Below are positions 16,332 through 26,042 of a DNA stretch of 51,747 nt, piece after piece. Source of the stretch: Candidatus Poribacteria bacterium (GTDB lineage: Bacteria; Poribacteria; WGA-4E; WGA-3G); contig JAJEAG010000095.1 in the NCBI GenBank assembly GCA_022824265.1, positions 1 through 51,747 on the forward strand, in the 5' to 3' direction. Numbering within the stretch: the first letter of the stretch is position 1; every line of letters begins with the position of its first letter. The notes below the pieces were generated by a model. It saw only the letters and a program-made list of their open reading frames with translations. It was not told where the DNA came from and did not search any database. The position numbers and the translations under genes were made by a program.

Positions 16332-18497
16332 ATGAAATTCAAAGTTTTCTTATCACTATTATTGATTGGATTTGGTATTTTCTTCAGTGTAATTTTTTTG
16401 ATAAAATACTTAATACCGATTGTTGTCAGCCAGCAAGCAAATGACGAGTATATTTCCAAAGCAGATCAACCCCCTCCACTTATCCCACGAACTGTTGAAA
16501 TACCAGATGACATTCGACAGAAATTCGCTACTGTTCCTGAAATACCTGAACTTATTGCAGAATTCGTACAAGGTGGTTCCTTACAGTCTGTTAAATTTTC
16601 ACCTACTAACCACAATTTAGTTGTAAGTAATACCTTTGATAAAAATAATGAGAAAAATATCAAATTGTGGGATATCAACAATCCTACGACTCCATTAGCA
16701 GAATTCAGTGGAGATTCAGTTTCATTTTCTCCAGATGGAAAAATACTTGCTATTTCTGAATTGGGTAGTATTCCTCATGGTGTGAATTTATGGAATATTT
16801 CAGAAGGAAAGTTTATCAGTCATCTCCAGGCTCTAGGATTTAGTGCAGCTTTTTCGCCAAATGGAATTCACTTGGCGGTTGTGACTAAGGGTTTAGAACT
16901 TTGGGATGTTAGTAACCCAACAATGCCAGTAGTAGCATTCAAATTGAAAGGAAATAACATGGAAAAAAACCATACATTTTCTGTAGATGGAAAACTAATG
17001 GCAACGATAGATTCAAGAAAGGATATCGTTAACATCTGGGAAATTAATGAAAATCAGGTCATCAAGCGAGAAAGTATTGATGTAATAGACGAAGAAGTAG
17101 GATGGATTGAGGCTATAAAGTTCTTACCCGATCCACAGAATCCTATACTTGCAATTGCAGATGATGATGAAGATATCAGATTATATCATCCACCAAATTG
17201 GCAAAACTATAACGTAATTCCTGCTGGAAATATCAAAGATTTTGTATTTACGAAAGATGGAAACACCATTGTCAGTGGTGGATCCAATGAACTGGAATTT
17301 TGGTCTGTGGACAACGGGAATCATTATGCATCAATCGAAGGATATTCCGGTTGGGTTAAATGTGTTGATGTCTCTGCAGATTCAAGGTATGTCGCTGGGG
17401 GTGGTAACGATGGTATCATCCGTATTTGGGATATATCACACTTTTTGCCCTCAAGACAAAGTAATATCCCAAATGTCGTTGTCCCAATTTACTTCTTACC
17501 GACTGACCTTCTACCTCAGACAGATATACAGGAGCAAATAGATAAAATATTAAGAGAAGCACAAACTTTTTTTGCAGATGAAATGGAACGACACGGGTAT
17601 GGAAGAAAGTCTTTCAAGTACGAAAAGAATAGTAATGGTACTGCAAAGGTATATCTGTTTGAGGGTAAGACAACGGATGAATACTACCGTAAATCTACTA
17701 ATTCAAGAGTGATAAATGAAATTAAACATCATTTTGAGACAGACAACAAATTCTTTTTTATCGTCGTGGAAAAAAGCAACGAAAAGAAACCTGATGCAAA
17801 TATACTTGCTTCTGCTGAACTAAAACGCCTTTCTAATGAAAACAAGAGACTTTCTGCTGAACTAAAACGCCTTTCTATTCGGTTACAAAATATTGTTTTC
17901 AAGGAACAAGGCGGCGAGATTATTTTACATAGCTCCCTTGACAGATATTCAAAGGATGACATTACATCTAAATTTGCACATGCCTTTGGTTTAAACCGTG
18001 ATTACAGAAGTCCAACTTATCTAATGTCGGACAGCAATCAATCTAAACATTTATCTAAAAGTAGTGCCGCTTGGTTAAATAAGTATCGGTTTTTTAATTC
18101 TATAAAGACCTATTTTGATGATAAAACGATAATTGAGAAACTCTCACCATCAAGAAAAAAAGCAAGATTTAAGGTGGAAGATGCTGATGGAATTCATCAG
18201 GTTCGGCTATTAGTTACACCAACCAGCGAAAATCCTCCTCAAAGTTTTCAATGGAAAAAAGATCTAACCGAAAACAAAACAGAATGGAAAAAGAAATTTA
18301 AGAGAAAAAATAACGTTTTGCATGATGTCCTGACAATGGATGGTGAGAAGAAGGCAATAGTTGAATTGGATTATCCGAAATTTGCTGACAATATGGTCGA
18401 AATACATGTTATGGATAAACTTGGAAACAGAAAATTTATGATCGTTGACAAAAAAGGAAATTCGTTCGCATCCTTCCTTCGTAGAATTTTGAATTAA
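16332..18497 (+). CDS. WD40 propeller protein fused to a metzincin-like domain that has lost its catalytic residues
   Basis: The start at 16332 is chosen for AAGGG at good spacing; an upstream TTG at 16305 would precede the membrane helix awkwardly. Residues 4-32 form a membrane anchor. Residues 80-370 hold about six WD40-like blades (KLWDI, LWNIS, LWDVS, IWEIN, FWSVD, RIWDIS). Residues 385-600 match, in my recollection, a metalloprotease-like domain common in Poribacteria (FFADEMERHGYGRKSFKYE, AHAFGL, LMSDS, LSKSSAAWLNKYRFFN). The zinc motif HExxHxxGxxH reads S546-K547-F-A-H550-A-F-G553-L-N-R556, so two of three zinc ligands and the catalytic Glu are gone. A leucine-rich heptad segment (495-520) comes from a direct DNA repeat. 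Likely a non-catalytic binding or scaffold protein. Confidence 0.75.
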   Translation: MKFKVFLSLLLIGFGIFFSVIFLIKYLIPIVVSQQANDEYISKADQPPPLIPRTVEIPDDIRQKFATVPEIPELIAEFVQGGSLQSVKFSPTNHNLVVSNTFDKNNEKNIKLWDINNPTTPLAEFSGDSVSFSPDGKILAISELGSIPHGVNLWNISEGKFISHLQALGFSAAFSPNGIHLAVVTKGLELWDVSNPTMPVVAFKLKGNNMEKNHTFSVDGKLMATIDSRKDIVNIWEINENQVIKRESIDVIDEEVGWIEAIKFLPDPQNPILAIADDDEDIRLYHPPNWQNYNVIPAGNIKDFVFTKDGNTIVSGGSNELEFWSVDNGNHYASIEGYSGWVKCVDVSADSRYVAGGGNDGIIRIWDISHFLPSRQSNIPNVVVPIYFLPTDLLPQTDIQEQIDKILREAQTFFADEMERHGYGRKSFKYEKNSNGTAKVYLFEGKTTDEYYRKSTNSRVINEIKHHFETDNKFFFIVVEKSNEKKPDANILASAELKRLSNENKRLSAELKRLSIRLQNIVFKEQGGEIILHSSLDRYSKDDITSKFAHAFGLNRDYRSPTYLMSDSNQSKHLSKSSAAWLNKYRFFNSIKTYFDDKTIIEKLSPSRKKARFKVEDADGIHQVRLLVTPTSENPPQSFQWKKDLTENKTEWKKKFKRKNNVLHDVLTMDGEKKAIVELDYPKFADNMVEIHVMDKLGNRKFMIVDKKGNSFASFLRRILN
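17811..17876 (+). repeat. Exact 24-base direct repeat inside the WD40/metzincin gene
   Basis: The same 24 bases occur at 17811-17834 and 17853-17876, 42 bases (14 codons, two heptads) apart. Each encodes SAELKRLS, producing a short coiled-coil-like stretch. Confidence 0.85.
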
Positions 18498-18607
18498 ACT
18501 ACCTAAACGTCGGATGATAAATCAAGTAGGATATTGGTAAAATAATGAGGTGCTCCCTTCATTACAACGAGTATTATAGTAAAACCATAATTATTTTCAC
18601 TACGGTA

Positions 18608-18668
18608 GGTTCGGTTTCCTAACCGAACCGATGTTTATTCAGTCTCATAAAAGCGGTTAAGAAACCGC
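18608..18668. repeat. Two hairpins of the CCTACC-flanked repeat family
   Basis: First hairpin: GGTTCGGTT (18608-18616), loop TCCT, AACCGAACC (18621-18629); on the minus strand the loop reads AGGA and the 3' flank reads TACCGTA. Second: GCGGTT (18653-18658), loop AAGA, AACCGC (18663-18668), with ATCTACC following. They lie in the gap between the WD40 protein and the epimerase and are arranged as an inverted pair. No T-run follows either. Confidence 0.75.
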
Positions 18669-18733
18669 ATCTACCATGGAGTATGCCTTTATTTTAGGTT
18701 TCACTATAAAATGTCAATAGCTGAGAGAGAACA

Positions 18734-19846
18734 ATGAAATTTAACACTTTCTCTTTTCTATGTATTCTCTCTGTTGGGATAATCTGTGTTCTTCTATTAC
18801 TTTCAAATATATATGTCAACACTGATAAAGGGAAAACGATGGCGCAAACATACTATATAGCAGGTAAATCTACACAATCACAAGGTTATGATGTCTACTC
18901 CATAGAACAGAAAGGTAAAGCTATTGCAGAAATTGTTCCAGAACTTGGCAATAACTGCTATGCCTTCAGAGTCAGCGATGGAAATCATTGGTTCCACTTG
19001 ATAGACTCACCACCTGATTTAGACACATTGCAGCAACGTCCGACAGCATTTGGTAATCCGATACTCTTTCCTTTTCCAAATCGAATTCGGAATGGCAATT
19101 GGGAATTTGAAGGTAAAACCTATCAGTTTGATAAACAACCAGAATCACCAACGACAATACACGGTCTACTGTTGAACTGCCCCTACAAGGTTGAGGAACA
19201 TGTAGTGGGTGAAAACGGAGCGACGTTGGTATGTTCACTAAATTCACAAGATTTTCCCGAAATTATCCGACAATATCCTTTTCCATTCAAAATTGAGATT
19301 ACCTATACAATCAGAGATGCTATATTATCAATGGATGTTATGATTAAGAACACAGGAAAGAACAATATGCCGATGGGATTTGGTATACATCCTTATTTTA
19401 GGGTAGACATTTCTGCTAAAGCGGATGCATCAAAAGCTGTAATAACTGTTCCTGCTAATAAGTATTGGGAATTGGATGATGTGCTTGTTCCAACAGGAAA
19501 ACAACTTGATGTTGATGGAACACTTGATTTACGTAATGGACAACCATTTGAGAAACTAAAACTTGATCATGTTTTCACAGATGTCCAATTCGTTGACGGT
19601 GTCAGTCAGTGTCTAATAGAAAATAAAGATACAGGATACGGCATGGTCATGGAATCGGATGCAATATTTAGAGAACTGGTTGTCTACACACCACCGGAAA
19701 GAGATGCTATATGTTTTGAACCATATACATGTCCGACTGATGCGATTAATTTGGAGTCTAAAGGTATTCCTGCAGGAGTGATTGTTCTGGATCCCGATGA
19801 GACCTTTTCCGCAACCGTGCGTATTCAGGCTATTATCCCACAATAG
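18734..19846 (+). CDS. Aldose 1-epimerase (GalM-like), membrane-anchored or exported
   Basis: The 370-residue product starts with a hydrophobic segment (about 8-27) that is a signal peptide or anchor, then a galactose-mutarotase-like beta-sandwich. Recognisable blocks are FGNPILFPFPNRIRNG (95-110), TTIHGLLLN (135-143, with the conserved first His), MGFGIHPYFR (213-222, with the catalytic-site His-Pro-Tyr) and CFEPYTCPTDAIN near 322. Such enzymes interconvert alpha and beta anomers of aldoses, with His as acid and Glu as base. An exported version would act on sugars outside the cytoplasm. It is followed 15 bases later by a secreted protein gene on the same strand. Confidence 0.85.
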   Translation: MKFNTFSFLCILSVGIICVLLLLSNIYVNTDKGKTMAQTYYIAGKSTQSQGYDVYSIEQKGKAIAEIVPELGNNCYAFRVSDGNHWFHLIDSPPDLDTLQQRPTAFGNPILFPFPNRIRNGNWEFEGKTYQFDKQPESPTTIHGLLLNCPYKVEEHVVGENGATLVCSLNSQDFPEIIRQYPFPFKIEITYTIRDAILSMDVMIKNTGKNNMPMGFGIHPYFRVDISAKADASKAVITVPANKYWELDDVLVPTGKQLDVDGTLDLRNGQPFEKLKLDHVFTDVQFVDGVSQCLIENKDTGYGMVMESDAIFRELVVYTPPERDAICFEPYTCPTDAINLESKGIPAGVIVLDPDETFSATVRIQAIIPQ

Positions 19847-19861
19847 GAAACGTCAATAATA

Positions 19862-20815
19862 ATGAAAATGAGATCATTTGCATTACCGCTCTTTTTTATG
19901 CTAATCGTACTTACGATACCGTGCGATGCTATCTTTGAAGGCACTGCTAATGCCAACATCTTTATCAATCTCTATAAACAACGCGATGACTTCGGTAGAC
20001 TTGCCCTTTGGCACGAAGCAGCAGCCGAATGCCTCAACCTTATTTCTGTCCCGATGAACGAGATTTTATACAAATACTATAAAAACAACGGATATGAGAA
20101 GTCGGTTGCACGGACAGAAAAAGAGGCACTTGAAATACAGGAACAACGTCAGTTTCATCTCAAACGTGCCGAAGATGCGTGGAAAAAGTCAAAAACTACT
20201 GAAAATGTGCTAAAAGCAGAACGCGAAAAGATTGCTAAATTCATTAAAACGTGGTTGCCTCACTATCCCGACAGGTTCTATAAATTTGGAATCTATGCCG
20301 TCTTTTTCAGGGAACAACTGGAACGTGCAGAACAACGAAAAGACTATGCGAAAGTTCTTCAACTGGAAGCAGAAGCAGCAGAGATGTGTGCAGCACAATA
20401 TGAAAAAATACCAATTGCTTATGGATTGGAAAGTTATACAAAAATTCGAGACGCTTATCTAAAACGTGCCACCTTACTCCGAACACTTGCGAAACAATCC
20501 CCAGAGAGATTACCGTCCGATGTGAAATTTGGTGAACAGATCAAAAATCTGAAACCAGATCCGAAAATATCACCTAAGAAAAATGCTGACATAATCCTTC
20601 ACACTGCAAAATCTGATCTGCGTATCAAAACTGTGTTGGCAAATCAGAAAGGTGTGCGTGAATATGCTTGGTTTCAGGGATTCGCATGGACAGTCAGTTT
20701 CTATAATCACGGTTGGGGCAATCTTGCAATTGTCATAGTAGACGACCAAACAGGAAAAGTTTTAGACATTCTAAAAAGTGAACACGAAACTGATAAACTC
20801 GAACTTGTGGATTAG
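19862..20815 (+). CDS. Secreted helical protein of unknown function, 317 aa
   Basis: The family is not recognised. A signal peptide (residues 5-24, ending CDA) is followed by a strongly helical, Lys/Glu/Ala-rich middle (about 30-225) in which paired helices resemble TPR-like repeats (LALWHEAAAECLNLI, YAKVLQLEAEAAEMCAAQYEKI). A small mixed domain at the C-terminus (about 240-317) ends IVDDQTGKVLDILKSE. AGGAAA precedes the start. The gene ends six bases before the giant subtilisin, so co-expression and possibly physical partnership with that protease are likely, for example as chaperone, inhibitor or adaptor. That role is inferred from position only. Confidence 0.65.
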   Translation: MKMRSFALPLFFMLIVLTIPCDAIFEGTANANIFINLYKQRDDFGRLALWHEAAAECLNLISVPMNEILYKYYKNNGYEKSVARTEKEALEIQEQRQFHLKRAEDAWKKSKTTENVLKAEREKIAKFIKTWLPHYPDRFYKFGIYAVFFREQLERAEQRKDYAKVLQLEAEAAEMCAAQYEKIPIAYGLESYTKIRDAYLKRATLLRTLAKQSPERLPSDVKFGEQIKNLKPDPKISPKKNADIILHTAKSDLRIKTVLANQKGVREYAWFQGFAWTVSFYNHGWGNLAIVIVDDQTGKVLDILKSEHETDKLELVD

Positions 20816-20821
20816 CACATT

Positions 20822-23800
20822 ATGAATCAACAGACTACATCTAAAACTCTATCGCTTTTGCTACTGATCGTTTGGTTGATTAGTTTCAGTTCTACCTTTG
20901 GAGATATTCCTGTACCTAAGATTACTCCTGGTGAACTATTAATTCGACTAACACCAGAAGCATCAAAGGATTCACACGATTTAAATGCTAAATCAAATAT
21001 TGTCTCCCTTTATTCAAAGCACAAAGTAGAATCCTTAAAACCTATTTTCCCATCTTCCATCAACTCTCCTACTCTACAACGTACATATCTCCTTCGGTTT
21101 TCATTAGATACCAACCTTCCTGCTCTTAAAGCAGCGTTTAAGGAGAGTGGTCTGATTGAGGAAGTTGCGTATAATTACCTCCGTCCAACCTTATCAGATC
21201 AAGTTATACCTAACGACCCAAAATATTCGGAACAGTGGAGTCTTCCTCTGATTAGAATGCCACAAGCATGGGGTATTGAGAAAGGAAATAAGGATGTTAT
21301 CATCGCCATCATCGATTCTGGTATTGATTATAGACACGATGACCTTGCACCAAAAATATGGATAAATCCTGGTGAAATTGCCGATAATGGCGTAGACGAT
21401 GATGGGAACGGTTATATTGATGATATGCACGGGTGGGATTTCACAGATGCTCCCAATTTACAAGCAGAAGGTGACTTCACAGATGGCGACAATGAACCTG
21501 TAGATGAAACGGGACATGGGACGCATGTCGCTGGTATCGCAGGAGCAATGCCAGACAACGGTATCGGTATTGCAGGAATTGCATGGAATTGTCCGCTGAT
21601 GGCGGTGCGTGCGGGGTTGTCACTCGGAGGTAGTTCCAGAATGCAAGATGATGACTCCGCAGCTGCAATTGTCTATGCTGCAGACAATGGTGCGAATATC
21701 ATCAATATGAGTTGGGGGAGTTCACAACATTCGTTTGTTATTGAAGATGCTATTGATTATGCCCATTCACGTGGGGTTCTGTTAATAGGAGCAGCCGGCA
21801 ATTCAAAGGATCCAGATAGTTTTTTTCCAGCTGCATATAAAAAAGTCGTGTCCGTGGCTTCAACAAACCAACACAAACAACTTTTCAACCGATCAAACTT
21901 CGGAGCATCTGTTGACATCGCTGCACCCGGAAATGTCATTCTTAGCACGCAAATCCGCAATAATTATCGTATTCTTACTGGCACTTCTATGGCATCTCCA
22001 CACGTTGCCGGTATTGCTGCATTGATGCAATCAAAACGACCCGACCTTACCAATGAAGAGACCCGACAGATTCTTATCAATACTACCGATATTGTTTTAG
22101 ACAAGGATACCGGAGAACCTGATCCGAAACTTGCTGGAGCAGGAACTGTCAACGCAGAACGCGCTTTGTTAGGTAGTGGTGTCTTGCAAGCACGTATTCA
22201 TGCACCGCAAACAAACAGTGGCGGATCAAATTCAATCACCTTAATCGGTACAGCAGGTGGGTATAAATTTCAGCAGTGGCAGCTATTTTATGGTAGTTCT
22301 AATGTCCCTACCTCATTTGAACCGATTACTGATGCCATAACGGTACAGAAAGTCACTGAACAGTTAGTTATATGGGATACAACGAATGTACCAGAGGATG
22401 TATATACTGTCCGTCTCGTTGTCACGAGCAGAGATGGTGCACAAACACATGATCAGGTTGTATTAACAGTAGACCGAACCCCACCCGATATTACTTCTAT
22501 CACTGCTATTGAAACCTTATATGGAAATGAATCAACTACTCTTTTCACGTGGACAACTGATGATGTAACCCGAAGCACCTTCTATTATAGACATATAGGT
22601 AGAATCACCCCTTTTTCTTCTATTGAGGAGAGAGCACTCGGTAAAGAGCACTTTTTCTCTTTAGGATTAGAGACGGGTACATACCAGTTTTACATTGCAG
22701 CACAGAACACCGTCGGTTTAAAATCTGTCAATGATAACAACGGGAAATACTACACAATAGATGTTGACAGTAATGTAATATCACCAAATGGGTTTGTTGA
22801 AAAAGATCTCGGTCTTTCCTCACATCACTTCGCAAGTGTTGCTGCAGACTTTGATCAGGATGGTTTGCCTGAACTTGTGGGTGCATCCCTATCTAAGCCA
22901 GCTAAAGGTGGACTTACAACACCCGATAGCCTCGTTATTTATGAACGTGCACCAACAGGTCAATATAAACTTATACACTCCCTATCAGATCAGGCAATGA
23001 TTGTAGATTCTGCTGAAAGTCTGAATTCAGAGATTGATTTAGATACATTTACACCGTGGTCGATTGATGACACTGATAACGACGGTCTACTGGAAATACT
23101 CGCGACTGACAAAGAAAGAACATTTCTAATAGAGAGCGTAAAACCTAATGGTTACCCAACCCAAATTGTCTGGGAGACCGAATTTATTTCGGTAGGTAAA
23201 AGTGCTGACCTTGATAGAGATGGTAGAAAGGAAATCGTTGGGATTGATAATAACAACAACCGAATTCTCATTTTTGAGAATAGAGGAAATAACCTATATG
23301 ACAGAACTGTAGTATTAGTCAATGAAACTGATGGGAAAAACAATTTTGCTCAGAACTTTGTGATTGATGACCTCAATGTTGACGGAAACATTGATATTGT
23401 TTTTGGTGATAGTGAAGGTGAACTTTTTATATATTCCAATAATGCAAACGACACTATCAATCTTACATGGCAAAATAACCTAAAGATGGATGATGTTGAG
23501 TTATTAGTCTCTGGAGATTTGACAGGAGATGGCACCCCAGAATTGGTTGTCGGTGGAACCTTTTCACCTCCAGATGTACCGTCTGTTTCACCTATATGGA
23601 AATTCATAATCTTAACCTACACATCAGGAAACTATCGGAAGTTGTGGGAACAAGCAATTGCCCCGTATCGACTTGATGGAAATAGCATCGCAATAGGAGA
23701 ACTTGATGGAGATAATATCAACGAACTTGTAGTCCTCACGCAACCGAACCTATATATCATGAAGTGGGATGGCGGAACATTTATACCTGTCTATCATCAG

Positions 23801-24847
23801 AAAGTTGCCGAAACCCCCACACTCTTTGCGGCGGATCTGAACAATAACAGTTTCCAAGAACTTTACATTAATGTTGATAGAGGTATGAGTTATATTGAAT
23901 CTGCTTTTGCATCAGATAGCGATTCTGTAGATGTACTTATACCTTGGGACGTTTCCGCTACTCCGATAACAGCAAAGGTTGTTCAAGTTACTTGGGAGAC
24001 AGTGAAAAATACGCAATCGCAAGCAAATTTTACACTCTATCGCGCAAAAGGAGCAAAAAGTAAAACACCTGATAATACTAAGTTTGAAATCATTGCTCGT
24101 AACCTTACGTCCACCAGATACTTAGATAGAACCGTTGAAAAAGATACGACCTATTGGTATAGTGTTACAGCGAAGGACGAAAAAGGTATTGAAACAGAAC
24201 ACAGTGAACCGGTATCAGTAACACCACGTACTTCTCCAAAAATTGTGGGTGCAATCTACCGGTCACCTAATTGGATTATTGTCACCTTTGATAGGCAAAT
24301 GAACTCAACAATTGGCAATGAACGTCAATATTTGTTGCGTAAACCGAACGAACTTAGTGGGTTGTTGCCAATGTCTGCAATCCGTGATAGAATGGGTAGA
24401 CGGGTATTATTAGCATTTGATAGAGAGAAACTGGATTCACTGTTTTCTATTCCGACTATCCAATATGAGATTGTAGTATCTAATGTTACAGATATTGATG
24501 ATAACGCTATTCAAGTCTCTACGACTCCGGTTGAAATCCATAAGGATGTGTTTAAATCTGAAATAAAGGACTTCACGCAGTTACGGGTCTATCCGAATCC
24601 TGTTCGTCCTCACCACACAGACAAAGGAACAATTACATTTGATAAAGTTCCCATTGGAACACGCATCCAACTATTCACACCAAAGGGAGAATTACTTGAA
24701 AAAATGGATGTTACCGAAAGCGATGGAAATACTAAAGAGTGGTGGTTGACAAACGGCAGTGTCGGAGATGTAACAACCGGTATCTATATCTATATGTTGG
24801 AATTTGAGACACAGAAAAAGGTGGGTAAGATTGCTGTAATAAAATGA
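20822..24847 (+). CDS. Large secreted subtilisin-like serine protease with FG-GAP, FN3 and C-terminal sorting-type domains
   Basis: The 1341-residue product has a signal peptide (about 8-27) and a propeptide-like region (30-125). The S8 catalytic domain (about 130-450) has the triad D165 (IIDSGID), H232 (GHGTHVAG) and S389 (GTSMASPH), with oxyanion N327 (AAGNS). A calcium-loop-like segment GVDDDGNGYIDDMHGWDF is at 190-207. Residues 460-640 look like Ig/FN3-type repeats. About 660-1030 carry FG-GAP/VCBS-type repeats (DFDQDGLPELVG, DTDNDGLLEIL, DLNVDGNIDIVFGD), and an FN3-like domain follows near 1050-1140. The last 85 residues (YPNPVRP... GIYIYMLEFE) resemble a FlgD-like or type IX secretion C-terminal domain. 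Probably an extracellular scavenging protease. Confidence 0.9.
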   Translation: MNQQTTSKTLSLLLLIVWLISFSSTFGDIPVPKITPGELLIRLTPEASKDSHDLNAKSNIVSLYSKHKVESLKPIFPSSINSPTLQRTYLLRFSLDTNLPALKAAFKESGLIEEVAYNYLRPTLSDQVIPNDPKYSEQWSLPLIRMPQAWGIEKGNKDVIIAIIDSGIDYRHDDLAPKIWINPGEIADNGVDDDGNGYIDDMHGWDFTDAPNLQAEGDFTDGDNEPVDETGHGTHVAGIAGAMPDNGIGIAGIAWNCPLMAVRAGLSLGGSSRMQDDDSAAAIVYAADNGANIINMSWGSSQHSFVIEDAIDYAHSRGVLLIGAAGNSKDPDSFFPAAYKKVVSVASTNQHKQLFNRSNFGASVDIAAPGNVILSTQIRNNYRILTGTSMASPHVAGIAALMQSKRPDLTNEETRQILINTTDIVLDKDTGEPDPKLAGAGTVNAERALLGSGVLQARIHAPQTNSGGSNSITLIGTAGGYKFQQWQLFYGSSNVPTSFEPITDAITVQKVTEQLVIWDTTNVPEDVYTVRLVVTSRDGAQTHDQVVLTVDRTPPDITSITAIETLYGNESTTLFTWTTDDVTRSTFYYRHIGRITPFSSIEERALGKEHFFSLGLETGTYQFYIAAQNTVGLKSVNDNNGKYYTIDVDSNVISPNGFVEKDLGLSSHHFASVAADFDQDGLPELVGASLSKPAKGGLTTPDSLVIYERAPTGQYKLIHSLSDQAMIVDSAESLNSEIDLDTFTPWSIDDTDNDGLLEILATDKERTFLIESVKPNGYPTQIVWETEFISVGKSADLDRDGRKEIVGIDNNNNRILIFENRGNNLYDRTVVLVNETDGKNNFAQNFVIDDLNVDGNIDIVFGDSEGELFIYSNNANDTINLTWQNNLKMDDVELLVSGDLTGDGTPELVVGGTFSPPDVPSVSPIWKFIILTYTSGNYRKLWEQAIAPYRLDGNSIAIGELDGDNINELVVLTQPNLYIMKWDGGTFIPVYHQKVAETPTLFAADLNNNSFQELYINVDRGMSYIESAFASDSDSVDVLIPWDVSATPITAKVVQVTWETVKNTQSQANFTLYRAKGAKSKTPDNTKFEIIARNLTSTRYLDRTVEKDTTYWYSVTAKDEKGIETEHSEPVSVTPRTSPKIVGAIYRSPNWIIVTFDRQMNSTIGNERQYLLRKPNELSGLLPMSAIRDRMGRRVLLAFDREKLDSLFSIPTIQYEIVVSNVTDIDDNAIQVSTTPVEIHKDVFKSEIKDFTQLRVYPNPVRPHHTDKGTITFDKVPIGTRIQLFTPKGELLEKMDVTESDGNTKEWWLTNGSVGDVTTGIYIYMLEFETQKKVGKIAVIK

Positions 24848-24959
24848 TTATGGTCTAACACTGTATCCTAACAAACATCTTTAAAGAAACACAATTTAGG
24901 CGTATAATAAACGCATTTCTTATATTCAAATATGAATTTGAAATAAACACAAAACCAAT

Positions 24960-25856
24960 ATGGACAATTTCATCCTAATCGCAAATCCAATATCCGGCAA
25001 AGGCAGAGCAAAATTAGTTGCTGAACAAGCATTGACCGAGTTGACGGCAGCCAACCATAAAGGTCAGATCCAATTAACAACTGGGGCAGGAGATGCGAAA
25101 CGTTTTGCACAAGAAGCGGTATCAAATGGAATTAAGTGGGTTATCTCCTGTGGAGGAGATGGTACACTACACGAAATTGTCAACGGTATTGCCAAAGTTC
25201 CAGATGTGACGTTAAGCATACTTCCATGCGGTAGAGGTAATGATTTGGCTACCGCTCTAAAAATACCGCGAAAGCCCCAGCCTGCAATCCAAACACTATT
25301 GACCGGTACACCCAAGCAAATTGATTTAGGATATGTCCATTCAGAAAATGGCACAGAACGTTATTTCACAACGATTACCACCTGTGGTTACGACACAGAG
25401 GTTAGTCGTCGCGCTGCAGCGCGCACTACTCCATTTTCAGGAACAGCATCCTATGTCTACGCTGCTATTGCAACACTATCCCAATACAAGTGTCCATCTG
25501 TTCGGATTGAAGGTGATTTTGGTGTCTATGAAGGGACAATACTACTTGCTGCAACGGGAAGCACAAACAGCTATGGAGGTGGATTTAAGATTGTACCAAA
25601 CGCACAATATGATGATGGTATCTTTGATGTCTGTATCATTCGGGAGGTTGCATCTTCTACGGTGTTGTTGCTTATGGTTACGCTTTTCTGGGGAGGACAC
25701 CTATTTCACCCTGCTGTGAATATACATCAGACTCGCAGTCTAAAGATACAAACCGACCCACCAGTTACCCTATATGCTGATGGTGAACCGATGTGCGAAA
25801 CACCTGCCACAATTGAGATTATCAAGCATGGACTTACTGTTCTTGTGCCGTCTTAG
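24960..25856 (+). CDS. Diacylglycerol/lipid kinase family protein (DagK/YegS-like)
   Basis: The 298-residue product opens LIANPISGKGRA (6-17) and carries the nucleotide-binding CGGDGTLHEIVNG motif (62-74) and the PCGRGNDLATAL motif (88-99), all hallmarks of the diacylglycerol kinase catalytic domain. The C-terminal sandwich domain includes GGGFKIVPNAQYDDGIFDVCII (208-229). These soluble enzymes phosphorylate diacylglycerol or related lipids to recycle them into phospholipid synthesis. No Shine-Dalgarno sequence is seen before the ATG. It stands alone, 112 bases after the subtilisin gene. Confidence 0.92.
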   Translation: MDNFILIANPISGKGRAKLVAEQALTELTAANHKGQIQLTTGAGDAKRFAQEAVSNGIKWVISCGGDGTLHEIVNGIAKVPDVTLSILPCGRGNDLATALKIPRKPQPAIQTLLTGTPKQIDLGYVHSENGTERYFTTITTCGYDTEVSRRAAARTTPFSGTASYVYAAIATLSQYKCPSVRIEGDFGVYEGTILLAATGSTNSYGGGFKIVPNAQYDDGIFDVCIIREVASSTVLLLMVTLFWGGHLFHPAVNIHQTRSLKIQTDPPVTLYADGEPMCETPATIEIIKHGLTVLVPS

Positions 25857-25935
25857 GTGTTTTCCTATGGAAAAGTCGTAGATTGGATTAGACAATGTGA
25901 GACCACTGAATCGTATAATTCGTTTTACACACACC

Positions 25936-25964
25936 TTGACTTATCAGGGTAAACATGATACTAT
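25936..25964 (+). promoter_or_regulatory. Sigma-70-type promoter for the toxin-antitoxin pair
   Basis: TTGACT at 25936-25941, a 17-base spacer and TACTAT at 25959-25964. It lies about 80 bases before the toxin start. Confidence 0.5.
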
Positions 25965-26042
25965 ATGTCAAAGTCTGTGTAAGTTTTAATCAGCATAACT
26001 CAGTATAGAACTTGTTGCTTATTTACATGTGAAAAATCATCA

